From Aureibaculum marinum (GTDB lineage: Bacteria; Bacteroidota; Bacteroidia; Flavobacteriales; Flavobacteriaceae), in assembly GCF_003813905.1 (NCBI RefSeq), contig NZ_RPFJ01000009.1, positions 1 to 64,000 of the forward strand: DNA of 64,000 nt, given 5' to 3'. This document shows positions 37,001 to 45,675 of this stretch, piece by piece. Below the pieces are notes generated by a model. It did no database searches and was not told the origin of the DNA. It worked only from the letters and a program-made list of their open reading frames with translations. The position numbers were made by a program, and so were the translations under genes. The first letter of the stretch is position 1. Every line of letters starts with the position of its first letter.

Positions 37001-37015
37001 AACCGTAGTACGGTT
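37001..37015. promoter_or_regulatory. AACCGTA-G-TACGGTT perfect palindrome upstream of the xis-like gene
   Basis: A perfect 7-1-7 palindrome, 123 bases before the ATG at 37139. Same core as the sites at 35781 and 36863. The strongest candidate RteC operator for the excision operon. Confidence 0.7.
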
Positions 37016-37078
37016 ATACTGGGGAATAAAATCCACTAAAGCTATTCAAATTTGTAGAACGAAAGTCAAATCAGGTCA

Positions 37079-37116
37079 GGGGCTGTCAAATTAGTTGAAA
37101 GCGATACGATAGCCCC
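37079..37116 (+). promoter_or_regulatory. Leader hairpin before the xis-like gene
   Basis: GGGGCTGTC (37079-37087) pairs with GATAGCCCC (37108-37116), a 9-bp stem with one G-U and a 20-base loop, then TTTCC. It lies in the likely mRNA leader, 22 bases before the ATG, and could be an attenuator or protect the message. Confidence 0.5.
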
Positions 37117-37138
37117 TTTCCATTAAAACCGTTCTATT

Positions 37139-37423
37139 ATGCCGGCAAATATCATTACAACAGACGACCTTCGGGAATTCAAAATGGAATTGCTCGATGA
37201 CATTAAAAAACTGCTATCCAAAAAAACTACTGGAAAACTCAAAAAGTATTTGAAATCCGCAGAAGTTATGGACTTGCTTCAAGTGAGTCCAGGAACTTTA
37301 CAAAACCTTCGTATTAATGGCACATTGCCCTACACTAAAGTAGGTGGCATTATCTATTACGATGCGGAAGAAATTCAAAACATAATGACTACCAACCGTG
37401 TGCAGCACGGCTCAAATTCTTAA
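37139..37423 (+). CDS. xis: Excisionase-like helix-turn-helix protein
   Basis: A 94-residue DNA-binding protein. A helical N-terminus (LREFKMELLDDIKKLL) is followed by a MerR/excisionase-type winged helix: YLKSAEVMDLLQVSPGTLQNLRINGTLPYTKVGGIIYYDAEEIQNIM. This is the Xis2d-like type in Bacteroidota conjugative transposons, where it bends DNA for excision. It lies directly after rteC and its palindromes and ends two bases before the putative replication gene. Confidence 0.85.
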   Translation: MPANIITTDDLREFKMELLDDIKKLLSKKTTGKLKKYLKSAEVMDLLQVSPGTLQNLRINGTLPYTKVGGIIYYDAEEIQNIMTTNRVQHGSNS

Positions 37424-37424
37424 A

Positions 37425-38180
37425 ATGATGAACTATATAAAGCTACTTAACGCGGCTTTTGAAAAGTTCTATTTTGATGACCGCCTAAATCCAACCCATA
37501 TCAGTTTGTATATGGCGCTGTTCCAAGAATGGAACAGCAGTCGCTTTGCAGATGAATTTTATGTCAACCGAAGAGATTTAATGCGTTGCGCCAAAATAGG
37601 CTCAAAATCTACTTATCATCGATGTGTTAGAGATTTGGATTCGTGGCTTTACCTGTGTTATTTCCCATCTAACAATCCATATAAAGGGAGTAAAATTAAG
37701 ATGTCCATTATTGGTACAAGTGATGAACCAGTTACGGGACAGTACAATCCCATATTAGAACAACTTGCGGAACAGTACAATCCCAGAAGTGTACCGCTTG
37801 AGGAACACTACCATCCCACAAATGGACAGGTTGTGGACTTACACAGTCCCATAAATGGACAAGCATTGGTATCTAATACAAACAATAACAAACAAGAAAA
37901 TTATATTAAACAGCCAAAGGGCAGTCAGGCGGTTATTATTTTTTTTGAAAAAAATGGTTTTGATGCCGATGAAGGAAAAAAATTCTTTGAGCATTATGAA
38001 ACCCGAAACTGGCAAACAAGCGATGGTCAGCAAATTCGTGATTGGCGAGCTCTAGCAAATAATTGGATGGACAGAACAGAATTATTCGACGAGAAAAGCG
38101 AATCAAATAAAAAACAAGCGTCCCAAATCAAGGACAACTTGCGAACCACAAAAAACAAAGATTATGGACAACCCCTCTAA
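37425..38180 (+). CDS. Putative replication-initiation/HTH protein of the element
   Basis: About 251 residues from ATG 37425 (the frame is open to 37398). The N-terminal half looks like a winged-helix replication/transcription domain (THISLYMALFQEWNSSRFADEFYVNRRDLMRCAKIGSKSTYHRCVRDLDSWLYL). A repetitive middle (QYNP, QYNP, HYHP, LHSP units of 11 residues) separates it from a C-terminal DnaD-like/helical segment (FEKNGFDADEGKKFFEHYETRNWQTSDGQQIRDWRALANNWMDR). The architecture, HTH plus DnaD-like tail with a DnaC-like gene next, suggests initiation of element replication, with origin repeats inside the gene. Not proven; it could be a regulator. Confidence 0.6.
   Translation: MMNYIKLLNAAFEKFYFDDRLNPTHISLYMALFQEWNSSRFADEFYVNRRDLMRCAKIGSKSTYHRCVRDLDSWLYLCYFPSNNPYKGSKIKMSIIGTSDEPVTGQYNPILEQLAEQYNPRSVPLEEHYHPTNGQVVDLHSPINGQALVSNTNNNKQENYIKQPKGSQAVIIFFEKNGFDADEGKKFFEHYETRNWQTSDGQQIRDWRALANNWMDRTELFDEKSESNKKQASQIKDNLRTTKNKDYGQPL
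37736..37851 (+). repeat. Four 33-bp-spaced direct repeats (iteron candidates)
   Basis: Units GGGACAGTACAATCCCA (ends 37752), CGGAACAGTACAATCCCA (ends 37785), GAGGAACACTACCATCCCA (ends 37818) and GGACTTACACAGTCCCA (ends 37851). Ends are exactly 33 bp apart, i.e. three helical turns and 11 codons. They lie inside the putative replication gene, like iterons inside rep genes of some plasmid families. Confidence 0.6.
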
Positions 38181-38826
38181 AATTACTGAAGGTGGCGTGG
38201 AATATTCGCTAGGAAAATTTGATGGAAAAAGTATATTGTACGATTTTCCAAAAATATTAATCTATTTGAATGCTAAAGGGAAATTGCTTTTTGGTGAAAA
38301 GTTTAGGATTTATGACGAAGATAGAGATATACTGATGAAGCTCTGCTCTTATTTTATTAAGGATAAAGACAATTGTAAAAGTTTTGGTATAGATATGGAA
38401 AAAGGAATCTTACTTTCCGGACCCGTTGGTTGTGGTAAAACAAGCTTGATGAAACTGCTTCGCCATATTGTACCATTACAACGACCTTACGAAATGATTC
38501 CGTGTAGGAACGTAACCTTCAGCTTTAATCACTTAGGATTTAAAACCATTGAAGAATATGGAAATACTAAATTTTTCTGCTTTGATGATTTAGGTATTGA
38601 GCCCGTTGGACGTTTCTATGGTAAGGATTTGAACGTAATGGGAGAAGTGCTTCTATCTCGATACGAATTATATCTATCCACCAAACATAAAGTAAAAACT
38701 CACGCTACCACCAACCTTAATGCCGAAGAATTAGAAGAACGTTATGGGAATCGTGTTCGCAGTAGAATGCGAGAATTGTTTAATCTTATTGCTTTTGATA
38801 AAGCTGCTGGTGATAAGCGTAAGTAA
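38164..38826 (+). CDS. DnaC/IstB-like ATP-binding protein (helicase loader)
   Basis: A 220-residue AAA+ ATPase: Walker A GPVGCGKTSL, Walker B FFCFDDLG, sensor-like THATTNLNAEELEERYGNRVRSRMRELF typical of DnaC/IstB. DnaC-type proteins load the replicative helicase at an origin. Its start overlaps the preceding gene by 17 bases in another frame, so the two are translated together. It ends the regulation/replication run before the amidase. Confidence 0.85.
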   Translation: MDNPSKITEGGVEYSLGKFDGKSILYDFPKILIYLNAKGKLLFGEKFRIYDEDRDILMKLCSYFIKDKDNCKSFGIDMEKGILLSGPVGCGKTSLMKLLRHIVPLQRPYEMIPCRNVTFSFNHLGFKTIEEYGNTKFFCFDDLGIEPVGRFYGKDLNVMGEVLLSRYELYLSTKHKVKTHATTNLNAEELEERYGNRVRSRMRELFNLIAFDKAAGDKRK

Positions 38827-38930
38827 TCTAGCTTCTAAATGTTTTATATAAGATAATCACTTCTGAGATAAATTGTACTACTATCTCTTTTAAACTTTTG
38901 GTTAATTCTAAAAAAATATCTTTCATAATA

Positions 38931-39563
38931 CTATTGTTTTTGTATAGATAATAAAATGGCAAATGCTATCAATTTTATATTTGCGGAATTTGACAAATAA
39001 CCACTTTCGTCTTTATTAGATAAGAAACCTAGTTCCAAGAGAACAGAAACGCAATGACTGGTTGTTTCTCTCAGCACTTGAAAATTTGCAAACTTCACGC
39101 CTCTACTTTCATATCCTATCTCTTTGCAAAGTGCTTTTTCAATTTGATAACCTATATAAATAGATTCTTTTGAATAATTTGTTCGCTTTCGTGACGCATA
39201 AACTTCTATTCCTCTAGCATTAGAATTATCTGAATGATTGCAATGTAAAGAGACAAACAAATCCGCATCAAGGATTTTGGCCAGTTTTGTTCTATCCGAT
39301 AACGAAATAAGCGTATCATTATACCTGGTCAAATAAATATCCAGAGGCTTATTAAATTTATTATTCAACCTCAAAATCGCATTTGCAATATTCAATACAA
39401 TATCCTTTTCTTGAATTTTATTCATACCTATCGCACCGGAATCTTTTCCACCGTGTCCAACGTCAATTACAATTCGTTTTTGAGTACTCGATTCTTGTCC
39501 AAAAACGAGACACATTTTTAGAAGCAAAAAGACAAAACTGACGTTTTTGAGCACTTTTTTCAT
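38931..39563 (-). CDS. N-acetylmuramoyl-L-alanine amidase (Amidase_3)
   Basis: About 210 residues from ATG at 39563; a further upstream in-frame ATG at 39590 is less likely because the signal peptide (MKKVLKNVSFVFLLLKMCLVFG) begins at the inner one. It has the zinc amidase pattern: IVIDVGHGGKDSGAIG (first His), DLFVSLHCNHSDN (second His region) and VLLELGFLSNKDE (catalytic Glu). It cleaves the peptide stem from peptidoglycan and could open the wall locally for the conjugation channel. It is oriented away from tra and has its own transcription. Confidence 0.9.
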   Translation of the reverse strand: MKKVLKNVSFVFLLLKMCLVFGQESSTQKRIVIDVGHGGKDSGAIGMNKIQEKDIVLNIANAILRLNNKFNKPLDIYLTRYNDTLISLSDRTKLAKILDADLFVSLHCNHSDNSNARGIEVYASRKRTNYSKESIYIGYQIEKALCKEIGYESRGVKFANFQVLRETTSHCVSVLLELGFLSNKDESGYLSNSANIKLIAFAILLSIQKQ

Positions 39564-39752
39564 TTTCAATTTTCGGGTTATCAACAACATTCTTTCAAAA
39601 TCTCATAGAATTTGATACCAAATAATAGCAATTAAATTCAATTGATTTCAAATAATATTTTATTCACAAATATTTGATTTTCAATTATTTATGTGCAAAT
39701 ATATGTAAATTTCAGAAAGAGAAAATGAATAAAAAATCTAAACAGTTTTATT

Positions 39753-40040
39753 ATGAAAAAATCAATCTACTTAGCAACTTTTTTATCGTTGCTCTCAACA
39801 TCACTTTTTGCTCAAATTGGGGGAATTGAAGATTCCGTTAATGATGTGGGCGATACCATACGTACTATATTTCCAATTTTACTTGGTGTCATTTTTCTTG
39901 TTGGTTTCCTGTTTAATGCAGGGCACTTCTTTGGGGAAAACGCAGACCTTAAAAAAGGTATTACTAGAGTACTTGTGTTTGTTTTGATTGCTGGTGCAGT
40001 TGTCGGCATCTTCACATACTTAATAGGAATCGTAGTATAA
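39753..40040 (+). CDS. traE: Conjugative transposon protein TraE (DUF4134)
   Basis: A 95-residue protein with a signal peptide (SLLSTSLFAQIGG) and two hydrophobic helices (FPILLGVIFLVGFLFNAGHFF; VLVFVLIAGAVVGIFTYLIG). It is a pilin-like/VirB2-like membrane protein by length, layout and position before TraF. First gene of the tra run; 162 bases of AT-rich DNA before it separate it from the divergent amidase gene. Confidence 0.88.
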   Translation: MKKSIYLATFLSLLSTSLFAQIGGIEDSVNDVGDTIRTIFPILLGVIFLVGFLFNAGHFFGENADLKKGITRVLVFVLIAGAVVGIFTYLIGIVV

Positions 40041-40325
40041 ATGAAACGCTACGAGGTCTATAAAAACATCAGGAAACGGGCGGTCATCTTTGGGCTGCCT
40101 ATTTCTCTGTTTGCTCTAATGATGGTTTCCATTTTAGCTTCGCTACTCATTATCATCTTCTCTTTCAGCTTTGGGATAATAATTGGCATACTCGTTTTTA
40201 ATGCTGCCTTATACGTAGCCCTGTCTAGAATAACGCATAACCCGCAAATCTTTCAGATGGCTAAAGCCTTCCCTAGAATAATAAGTAATAAAAGAAACTC
40301 TGGCTTCGATTATGAACAAAATTAA
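40041..40325 (+). CDS. traF: Conjugative transposon protein TraF (DUF4133)
   Basis: A 94-residue membrane protein with two close helices (IFGLPISLFALMMVSILASLLIIIFSF; GIIIGILVFNAALYVAL), VirB3-like in size and position. It follows traE without a gap and overlaps the VirB4-type ATPase gene by 14 bases. Confidence 0.86.
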   Translation: MKRYEVYKNIRKRAVIFGLPISLFALMMVSILASLLIIIFSFSFGIIIGILVFNAALYVALSRITHNPQIFQMAKAFPRIISNKRNSGFDYEQN

Positions 40326-42714
40326 TCTTTCAGCATATCAACCAATCACGGATATTCAAGACAATATCATATTTGCCAATAATGGCAATGTTGTCCTATG
40401 CTATGAAGGAAAATTGCCAGAAATCTATTCCTTATCGGAAAAAGACTTTGAGGATATACACGGTGCTTGGTTTCAGGCTCTAAAATCATTGCCTATTGGT
40501 ACAGTGGTGCAAAAACAAGATATCTACCTTAAAAAGACATACACTTCAGAGGCATTACCCAACACAACATTTTTAGAAAAAGTAACACACGACCATTTTA
40601 AAGGACGTGATTATATGGAACATCGTTGCTTTTTGTTCTTTACGCTCACTAAGAACAAAGCTTTAAACAATTCAAAATATGTTAATCCTTTCCGTAAAGT
40701 TTCAAAAGGAATTATTCAACAATTAGATGACAACATTAAGAGCTTTATCGGTTCTGTTAGTGATTCTATTTCCTTTATAAACAATAGCCGAAAAATGAAT
40801 TTTCTTCCGCTTAACGCAAAAGACATTCAACAACTCACAAATGGCTATTTCAATGGCTTCAATGATGGGTTTGATACTGATATCATATTAGATAAAAAAA
40901 GTGTCAATATTGGCGAAAACCACTTTGATGCCCTGGCCATCAATAGCGAACTGTGCTTTGGCGAAAGTGTACAGAGTAGCAAAACCAATGAGAAATTCAC
41001 TTCTGACGATTTTGTATTTCATCAAGGATTTATTGATGGTTTAGGGCTTACGCTTAATGAAAACCACATTGTCAACCAAATTTTATATCTCGATGACAAA
41101 CAAAAGTGGCGTAAGCTACTCGATAAGAAAATCGAAGAACTTAATAAAAGTTCCAACTTCGGCTCACAGAACAAAGTAGTCCTTGGTAAAATTCAACATA
41201 TTCTAGACCAAATCAATGCCGACGATAATGCTCGGATTATACGTGGTCATTTAAACATTGTGTATTGGGATAAAAACCCAGAGAATTTAAGCCGAATTGG
41301 TTCTAAAATAAAGACCGAATTTAAGGAACTGGACATCATTCCTTATTATCCAAGAGGTGAAGAACGAAAGAATTACATCCTTAACAGCTACTGTTGTTTT
41401 TCTTCCAATTTTTCAAACAACGATTTATACGTTACCGATTTAAAACACGCACTTTGCTTGTTCATTAATAATACTAACTACAATTCGGATGCTACTGGAA
41501 TCATCTTCAATGACAGGGAACATAACGTTCCTGTTTTAAAAGATGTTTGGGACGAACGTAAGAAGCGCATCAAGGCACGCAATTTTGCCATTTTTGCGCC
41601 AACGGGTGAGGGTAAATCGTTCTTGGCAAACAATATACTGAGGCAATATTTTGAGAGTGGTGTCCGTCTGGTCATAATTGACCTTGGCGGATCCTACACA
41701 AAATTTGCCAAACTCTATCCAGAAAAATATACCGTGCTTCGTTATGAAAGTGGTAAAAATCTCGGTATCAATCCTTTTTATATAAGTGATGCAAATGACT
41801 TGACACCTGAGCGACTGGAAGATTTATCAGTTTTTCTGTTTGAACTATTCGCATCAGATTTAAAGGTAACCAAAACACAATCGGTTTCGGTTAAAAAGAT
41901 ATTGCGCCACTATTACAACAATACATCAGAAAATCATTCGCTAGATGGTTTTTGCAACTTTATAGAGAGGAATCAGAAAGACCTTCTGAACACCTTAAAA
42001 ATCCATCCCGACTATTTCAATATTACCAGCTTCTTGCACGTAATGTCTGAATATGTCGGCGATGGTCTATATAGTTTCCTCTTTGAAGTAAGCGAAGACC
42101 AGACCTATAAAATTGAGGACAAACGCCTGATTGTTTTTGAACTGGATGAAGTAAAGGACAATAAGGAAATCCTGTCGGTAATGTTGAAGCTGATTAAGTC
42201 AGCCATCCAAAGAACAATTTGGAAAAACAGAGCTGAAAAAGGCATCATCCTATTTGATGAATTTGCAAAACAATTAAAGTTTGATAATGTGCTCGAAAGT
42301 GTAGAATTCTACTATCAAGCCATCCGTAAACAGAATGGTGCGATTGGTATTATTCTTCAGTCCATTAATCAGCTTCCCAACAATTCAACATCAGCCAGCA
42401 TAATAGAAAACACACAGGTCATTTATAGCCTTAACAATGAAAAGGGCTATGACGAATTGGTCAAACGCCTCAATCTATCGAGCCACGATTTAAACCAATT
42501 AAAGTCCATCAAAAACAACTTATCTGGACCAAGAAAATACACTGAAATGTTTATCAAAATAGGAAAGGAAAGCAACATCTTCCGTTTGGAGGTTCCAAAG
42601 GAAGTCTATGCTGCCTACCTAACCGATGGACAAGAAAATGAGGAAATAATGAAGCTCTACAACGAGCATCACAATATGGAGAAAGCAATAATTCAATTCA
42701 CATCTAAAACATAA
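40312..42714 (+). CDS. traG: TraG conjugation ATPase (VirB4 type)
   Basis: An 800-residue cytoplasmic ATPase that powers the type IV secretion channel. The N-terminal ~400 residues match the TraG/VirB4 N-domain (YQPITDIQDNIIFANNGNVVLCYEGKLPEIYSL). The C-terminal half has Walker A FAPTGEGKSFLANN and the second region GIILFDEFAKQLKF (Walker B) and IGIILQSINQLPNN. Full length for the family. Confidence 0.93.
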   Translation: MNKINLSAYQPITDIQDNIIFANNGNVVLCYEGKLPEIYSLSEKDFEDIHGAWFQALKSLPIGTVVQKQDIYLKKTYTSEALPNTTFLEKVTHDHFKGRDYMEHRCFLFFTLTKNKALNNSKYVNPFRKVSKGIIQQLDDNIKSFIGSVSDSISFINNSRKMNFLPLNAKDIQQLTNGYFNGFNDGFDTDIILDKKSVNIGENHFDALAINSELCFGESVQSSKTNEKFTSDDFVFHQGFIDGLGLTLNENHIVNQILYLDDKQKWRKLLDKKIEELNKSSNFGSQNKVVLGKIQHILDQINADDNARIIRGHLNIVYWDKNPENLSRIGSKIKTEFKELDIIPYYPRGEERKNYILNSYCCFSSNFSNNDLYVTDLKHALCLFINNTNYNSDATGIIFNDREHNVPVLKDVWDERKKRIKARNFAIFAPTGEGKSFLANNILRQYFESGVRLVIIDLGGSYTKFAKLYPEKYTVLRYESGKNLGINPFYISDANDLTPERLEDLSVFLFELFASDLKVTKTQSVSVKKILRHYYNNTSENHSLDGFCNFIERNQKDLLNTLKIHPDYFNITSFLHVMSEYVGDGLYSFLFEVSEDQTYKIEDKRLIVFELDEVKDNKEILSVMLKLIKSAIQRTIWKNRAEKGIILFDEFAKQLKFDNVLESVEFYYQAIRKQNGAIGIILQSINQLPNNSTSASIIENTQVIYSLNNEKGYDELVKRLNLSSHDLNQLKSIKNNLSGPRKYTEMFIKIGKESNIFRLEVPKEVYAAYLTDGQENEEIMKLYNEHHNMEKAIIQFTSKT

Positions 42715-42718
42715 TATT

Positions 42719-43306
42719 ATGAAAACAAAAATCAAAACAATCTTGTTTGGGCTATGCTTAACAGTTGCCCTTTTATTACCCAACGGTGCTACCGCCCAGG
42801 GAATGCCAGTTTATGACAATACCAACTTTGTTAGTCTAGTAAAACAACTTATAGAATCAGGTAAGCAGACAGCTGAAATGATTAAGTCTGTAAAATTCCT
42901 GAAAGATGCTAAAGAAGCTATAGAGAAAGTATCCAGCGTTGTACAACAGCTTAGAGCAGTTGAGGAAATTGCACAGAACAATCAACGCCTTATCAATGTA
43001 ATGCAAAATGATTTACAAGATATTTTAAACTCACCTTATATCAAACCAGAAGAAGTAACACGAGTTGCGGAATCATTTGATGCCATAGTTCAAAATTCTT
43101 TGGACACCGTTGATTTTATTGGCGAAATCTTATCCAGCGATAATCTAAAAATGTCCGATGCTGAGCGTGCTGAAGTTTTAAAACAAAAAGAGCAGGAATC
43201 TAAGGAAATGGTTTCTAACATTAAGACAAAAACCAAACGCTATCGTGATATCATTTCCTTCAGAAAAATGCAAGACAAAATCAATAATCGCGAAACGAAT
43301 TACTAA
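42719..43306 (+). CDS. traI: TraI-like periplasmic conjugation protein (VirB5-like)
   Basis: A 195-residue exported protein. Signal peptide ends near PNGATA-QG. The rest is helical coiled coil (AEMIKSVKFLKDAKEAIEKVSSVVQQLRAVEEIAQNNQRL), with a C-terminal basic tail. Position after the VirB4-type ATPase fits TraI of CTnDOT-like elements. The family name is from position and length; confidence in the exact label is moderate. Confidence 0.75.
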   Translation: MKTKIKTILFGLCLTVALLLPNGATAQGMPVYDNTNFVSLVKQLIESGKQTAEMIKSVKFLKDAKEAIEKVSSVVQQLRAVEEIAQNNQRLINVMQNDLQDILNSPYIKPEEVTRVAESFDAIVQNSLDTVDFIGEILSSDNLKMSDAERAEVLKQKEQESKEMVSNIKTKTKRYRDIISFRKMQDKINNRETNY

Positions 43307-44130
43307 TGAGTTTTGGACTTGAATATGTGGATGCCGTCTTTCAGACGATACAAGCCAGTGACTTCTCGCAATACACTATTGCCGGAATGAAAACACTTGC
43401 TGTATTGTTCTTTCTGGTCAATATCCTTAAAAAATATAATGAAGGTGTAGCGGATAAAGACGGTTACACTTGGGGGTTGAGTCCAGGCGAATTAGCCAAG
43501 AATTTTGCCGTGGTTCTTCTTGTTATATTTTCTACTCAAGTACTGGGTTTCTTTGATGGAATTTTGGTTTCCATTGAAGCGCAGTATCGTGGTACTGCCC
43601 CTGCTTTGTTACCATTACAGATGCAGGATATTCCTATTGAGGAAGATGTAAGTATCATCGAGGTAGCTCAAGCCGCAATGACGCTCTTATATGAAGCCTT
43701 GGTCACACCACTTTATGGATTCAAAATATTTGCATTTATCATTAGCCTTATCCTTTGGATATTGGATTTGTTCATATACCCGTTATTTCTCGCCGAACGT
43801 TATTTTCTATTGGGAATTATGCAAGCCTTCTTTCCATTGGTTATAAGTTTAGCGGTTTTTGAAAAATTCCGTTCGCTTGCCTATACATTTTTTAAATTAT
43901 ACGCTGCGGTGTATATGTTGGTCCCAGCTTTCTTTTTGGTCAACGTATTTGTAAATGCACTCTATACCGAAATCAATACGAACTTCTGGACAAACCTTTT
44001 TGGAACTGATATTGGCCAGGGCTTTTTTGCACCTGTAGTTCAGCTTGGGTCGGTTGGTTTTATAGTTTTTCTAAAATTCAAATTATATAAGCGTGCCACC
44101 TCATTTACCCTCAGATTATTTACAAGTTAA
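43306..44130 (+). CDS. traJ: Conjugative transposon protein TraJ (VirB6-like)
   Basis: A 274-residue polytopic membrane protein with about six hydrophobic segments (NFAVVLLVIFSTQVLGFF; FKIFAFIISLILWILDLFIYPLF; ERYFLLGIMQAFFPLVISLAVF; AVYMLVPAFFLVNVFVNAL; FFAPVVQLGSVGFIVFLKF). It sits between TraI and TraK as in CTnDOT. It shares a base with the traI stop. Confidence 0.86.
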   Translation: MSFGLEYVDAVFQTIQASDFSQYTIAGMKTLAVLFFLVNILKKYNEGVADKDGYTWGLSPGELAKNFAVVLLVIFSTQVLGFFDGILVSIEAQYRGTAPALLPLQMQDIPIEEDVSIIEVAQAAMTLLYEALVTPLYGFKIFAFIISLILWILDLFIYPLFLAERYFLLGIMQAFFPLVISLAVFEKFRSLAYTFFKLYAAVYMLVPAFFLVNVFVNALYTEINTNFWTNLFGTDIGQGFFAPVVQLGSVGFIVFLKFKLYKRATSFTLRLFTS

Positions 44131-44135
44131 TTCCA

Positions 44136-44756
44136 ATGAAAATGAAAACACCTTATAAAAACATCTATGCAGTATTAAAGTTGAACAGATTTATAGTGTT
44201 GGCAGTTGTTGTTTTTGCAATGCTATCCAGCACCTTTTCACTATGGGTGGCATTTAAGACGAACAAGGATTCCCTTAATAGTGCCTTTGCTATCAATACC
44301 GATGGTAGTATTATTCCGCTGAAGCTCGTTACTCAAAAAGAAAATTTCAATGTAGAGGCATTAGCACATTTGGACCTATTCCACAACTACTTCTATAATA
44401 TCGACGCCAGTAATTATGAACGGAATCTTGAAAAGGCGCTTTGGCTAGGAAATAGTTCTGTGGACAATCTATATCGCCAGAAAAAAGCTGATGGCGTCTA
44501 CAATCGATTATTGCAATATTCGCTCGTTCAGAAAGTACTGAGCATAGATTCACAAATAGGGGAACAAAACGGAACATACACCTTTAGAACGGTTACCGTC
44601 TTTGAAATAAATAGAGGTTCAATAATAGACACTTATGAACTGGTTTCTAGTGGAAACTTAATTCCCGTTGATAGAAACTTTCCAAATAATCCACACGGTT
44701 TGTTGATTACAAACTATTTCGAGAACACCTTAAAAAAAATAAACGATGAAAGTTGA
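44136..44756 (+). CDS. traK: Conjugative transposon protein TraK (VirB8-like)
   Basis: A 206-residue protein with one N-terminal helix (FIVLAVVVFAMLSSTFSLWVAFK) and a periplasmic NTF2-like domain (FNVEALAHLDLFHNYFYNID to NNPHGLLITNYFENTLKK), the layout of VirB8/TraK. It overlaps traM by 11 bases, so traL is absent from the usual K-L-M order. Confidence 0.88.
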   Translation: MKMKTPYKNIYAVLKLNRFIVLAVVVFAMLSSTFSLWVAFKTNKDSLNSAFAINTDGSIIPLKLVTQKENFNVEALAHLDLFHNYFYNIDASNYERNLEKALWLGNSSVDNLYRQKKADGVYNRLLQYSLVQKVLSIDSQIGEQNGTYTFRTVTVFEINRGSIIDTYELVSSGNLIPVDRNFPNNPHGLLITNYFENTLKKINDES

Positions 44757-45675
44757 AAAAAATAAAATTGTCTTTGCAGCTGTACTGGCTGTGATTTTCA
44801 TTTTCCTAATTTCCTATTCTGTAATGATTATGGGCGATGACGAAAGTGAAAATGAAAACCTTGAACAGACCTTAGTTCCAGACTTAGAAGAAAATCAAAA
44901 AGAATACGATTCTAAGCTTGATGCCATCAATGACTTAAAGGAAGTGCGCGAGAATAACGCACCCAGCATCTACGATGAAAAACTTTTGGATTCCACAGGT
45001 CTTTACAATCCTGATTTGCCAGAACTCGAAAAAGAACGCATTGTGGATAGTATATACAAAGCAGGTAAAATTCAATACTCTGACAAGAAATACAGAAACT
45101 TAGAGCAAAAGAAAGTTGCTCAAAAGAGCTCACAACAAATCGATTCAACCGAAATAATACGAGAGCAAAAAATTCAAGCCAAAGAATTAGGGCTAGAACA
45201 TCAATTATTCTTTGCTGCCTCACCAAAACCCAATGAAGTTTCAATTATTGGTAATACAGATGAAACGATATATGTGGTTGTCGATGGTGACCAGATTGTT
45301 AAAGCGAACACTAGATTGCGAATGCGCCTTACCAAATCAGCAACTATAAATGGTAAGCTGATGCCAAAGAATACACCAGTCTTCGGATTTATAAGTTTTC
45401 AACCCAATCGTGCCTTAATAGAAATTGAGAACATTAAGCATCATCCGACCAAACTTAAAGCTTTTGATTTGTTGGATGGTAGCGAAGGTATATATGTGCA
45501 AAATAATTTTCGGGCAGAAGCTACCACAGAAGTTTTGGATGATGTTATAGGTGATATCAATATTCCGACTGTTCCACAGGTGGGCGGAATCACACAGGTA
45601 TTTAGACGTCGTAATCGAAACGTTAAGGTAACTGTGCTTAACAACTACAAATTAATTCTAAAACCAAAATTATGA
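44746..45675 (+). CDS. traM: Conjugative transposon protein TraM (VirB10-like)
   Basis: A 309-residue protein with an N-terminal helix (IVFAAVLAVIFIFLISYSVM), a long charged linker (about 30-150), and a C-terminal beta-rich domain (VVVDGDQIVKANTRLRMRLTKSATINGKLMPKNTPVFGFISFQPNRALIEI) typical of TraM. In type IV systems it spans the periplasm and couples energy to the outer-membrane pore. Overlaps both neighbours. Confidence 0.9.
   Translation: MKVEKNKIVFAAVLAVIFIFLISYSVMIMGDDESENENLEQTLVPDLEENQKEYDSKLDAINDLKEVRENNAPSIYDEKLLDSTGLYNPDLPELEKERIVDSIYKAGKIQYSDKKYRNLEQKKVAQKSSQQIDSTEIIREQKIQAKELGLEHQLFFAASPKPNEVSIIGNTDETIYVVVDGDQIVKANTRLRMRLTKSATINGKLMPKNTPVFGFISFQPNRALIEIENIKHHPTKLKAFDLLDGSEGIYVQNNFRAEATTEVLDDVIGDINIPTVPQVGGITQVFRRRNRNVKVTVLNNYKLILKPKL

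Noticed and set aside
37398-37424. Upstream start for the putative replication gene
   Set aside because: It would overlap the xis-like gene by 26 bases; ATG at 37425, two bases after that stop, is a better start.
37736-37863. Regular repeats that might be a CRISPR array
   Set aside because: Units are only ~17 bp, imperfect, in frame inside a gene, with no cas genes and no unique spacers of uniform kind. Better explained as iterons or a protein repeat.
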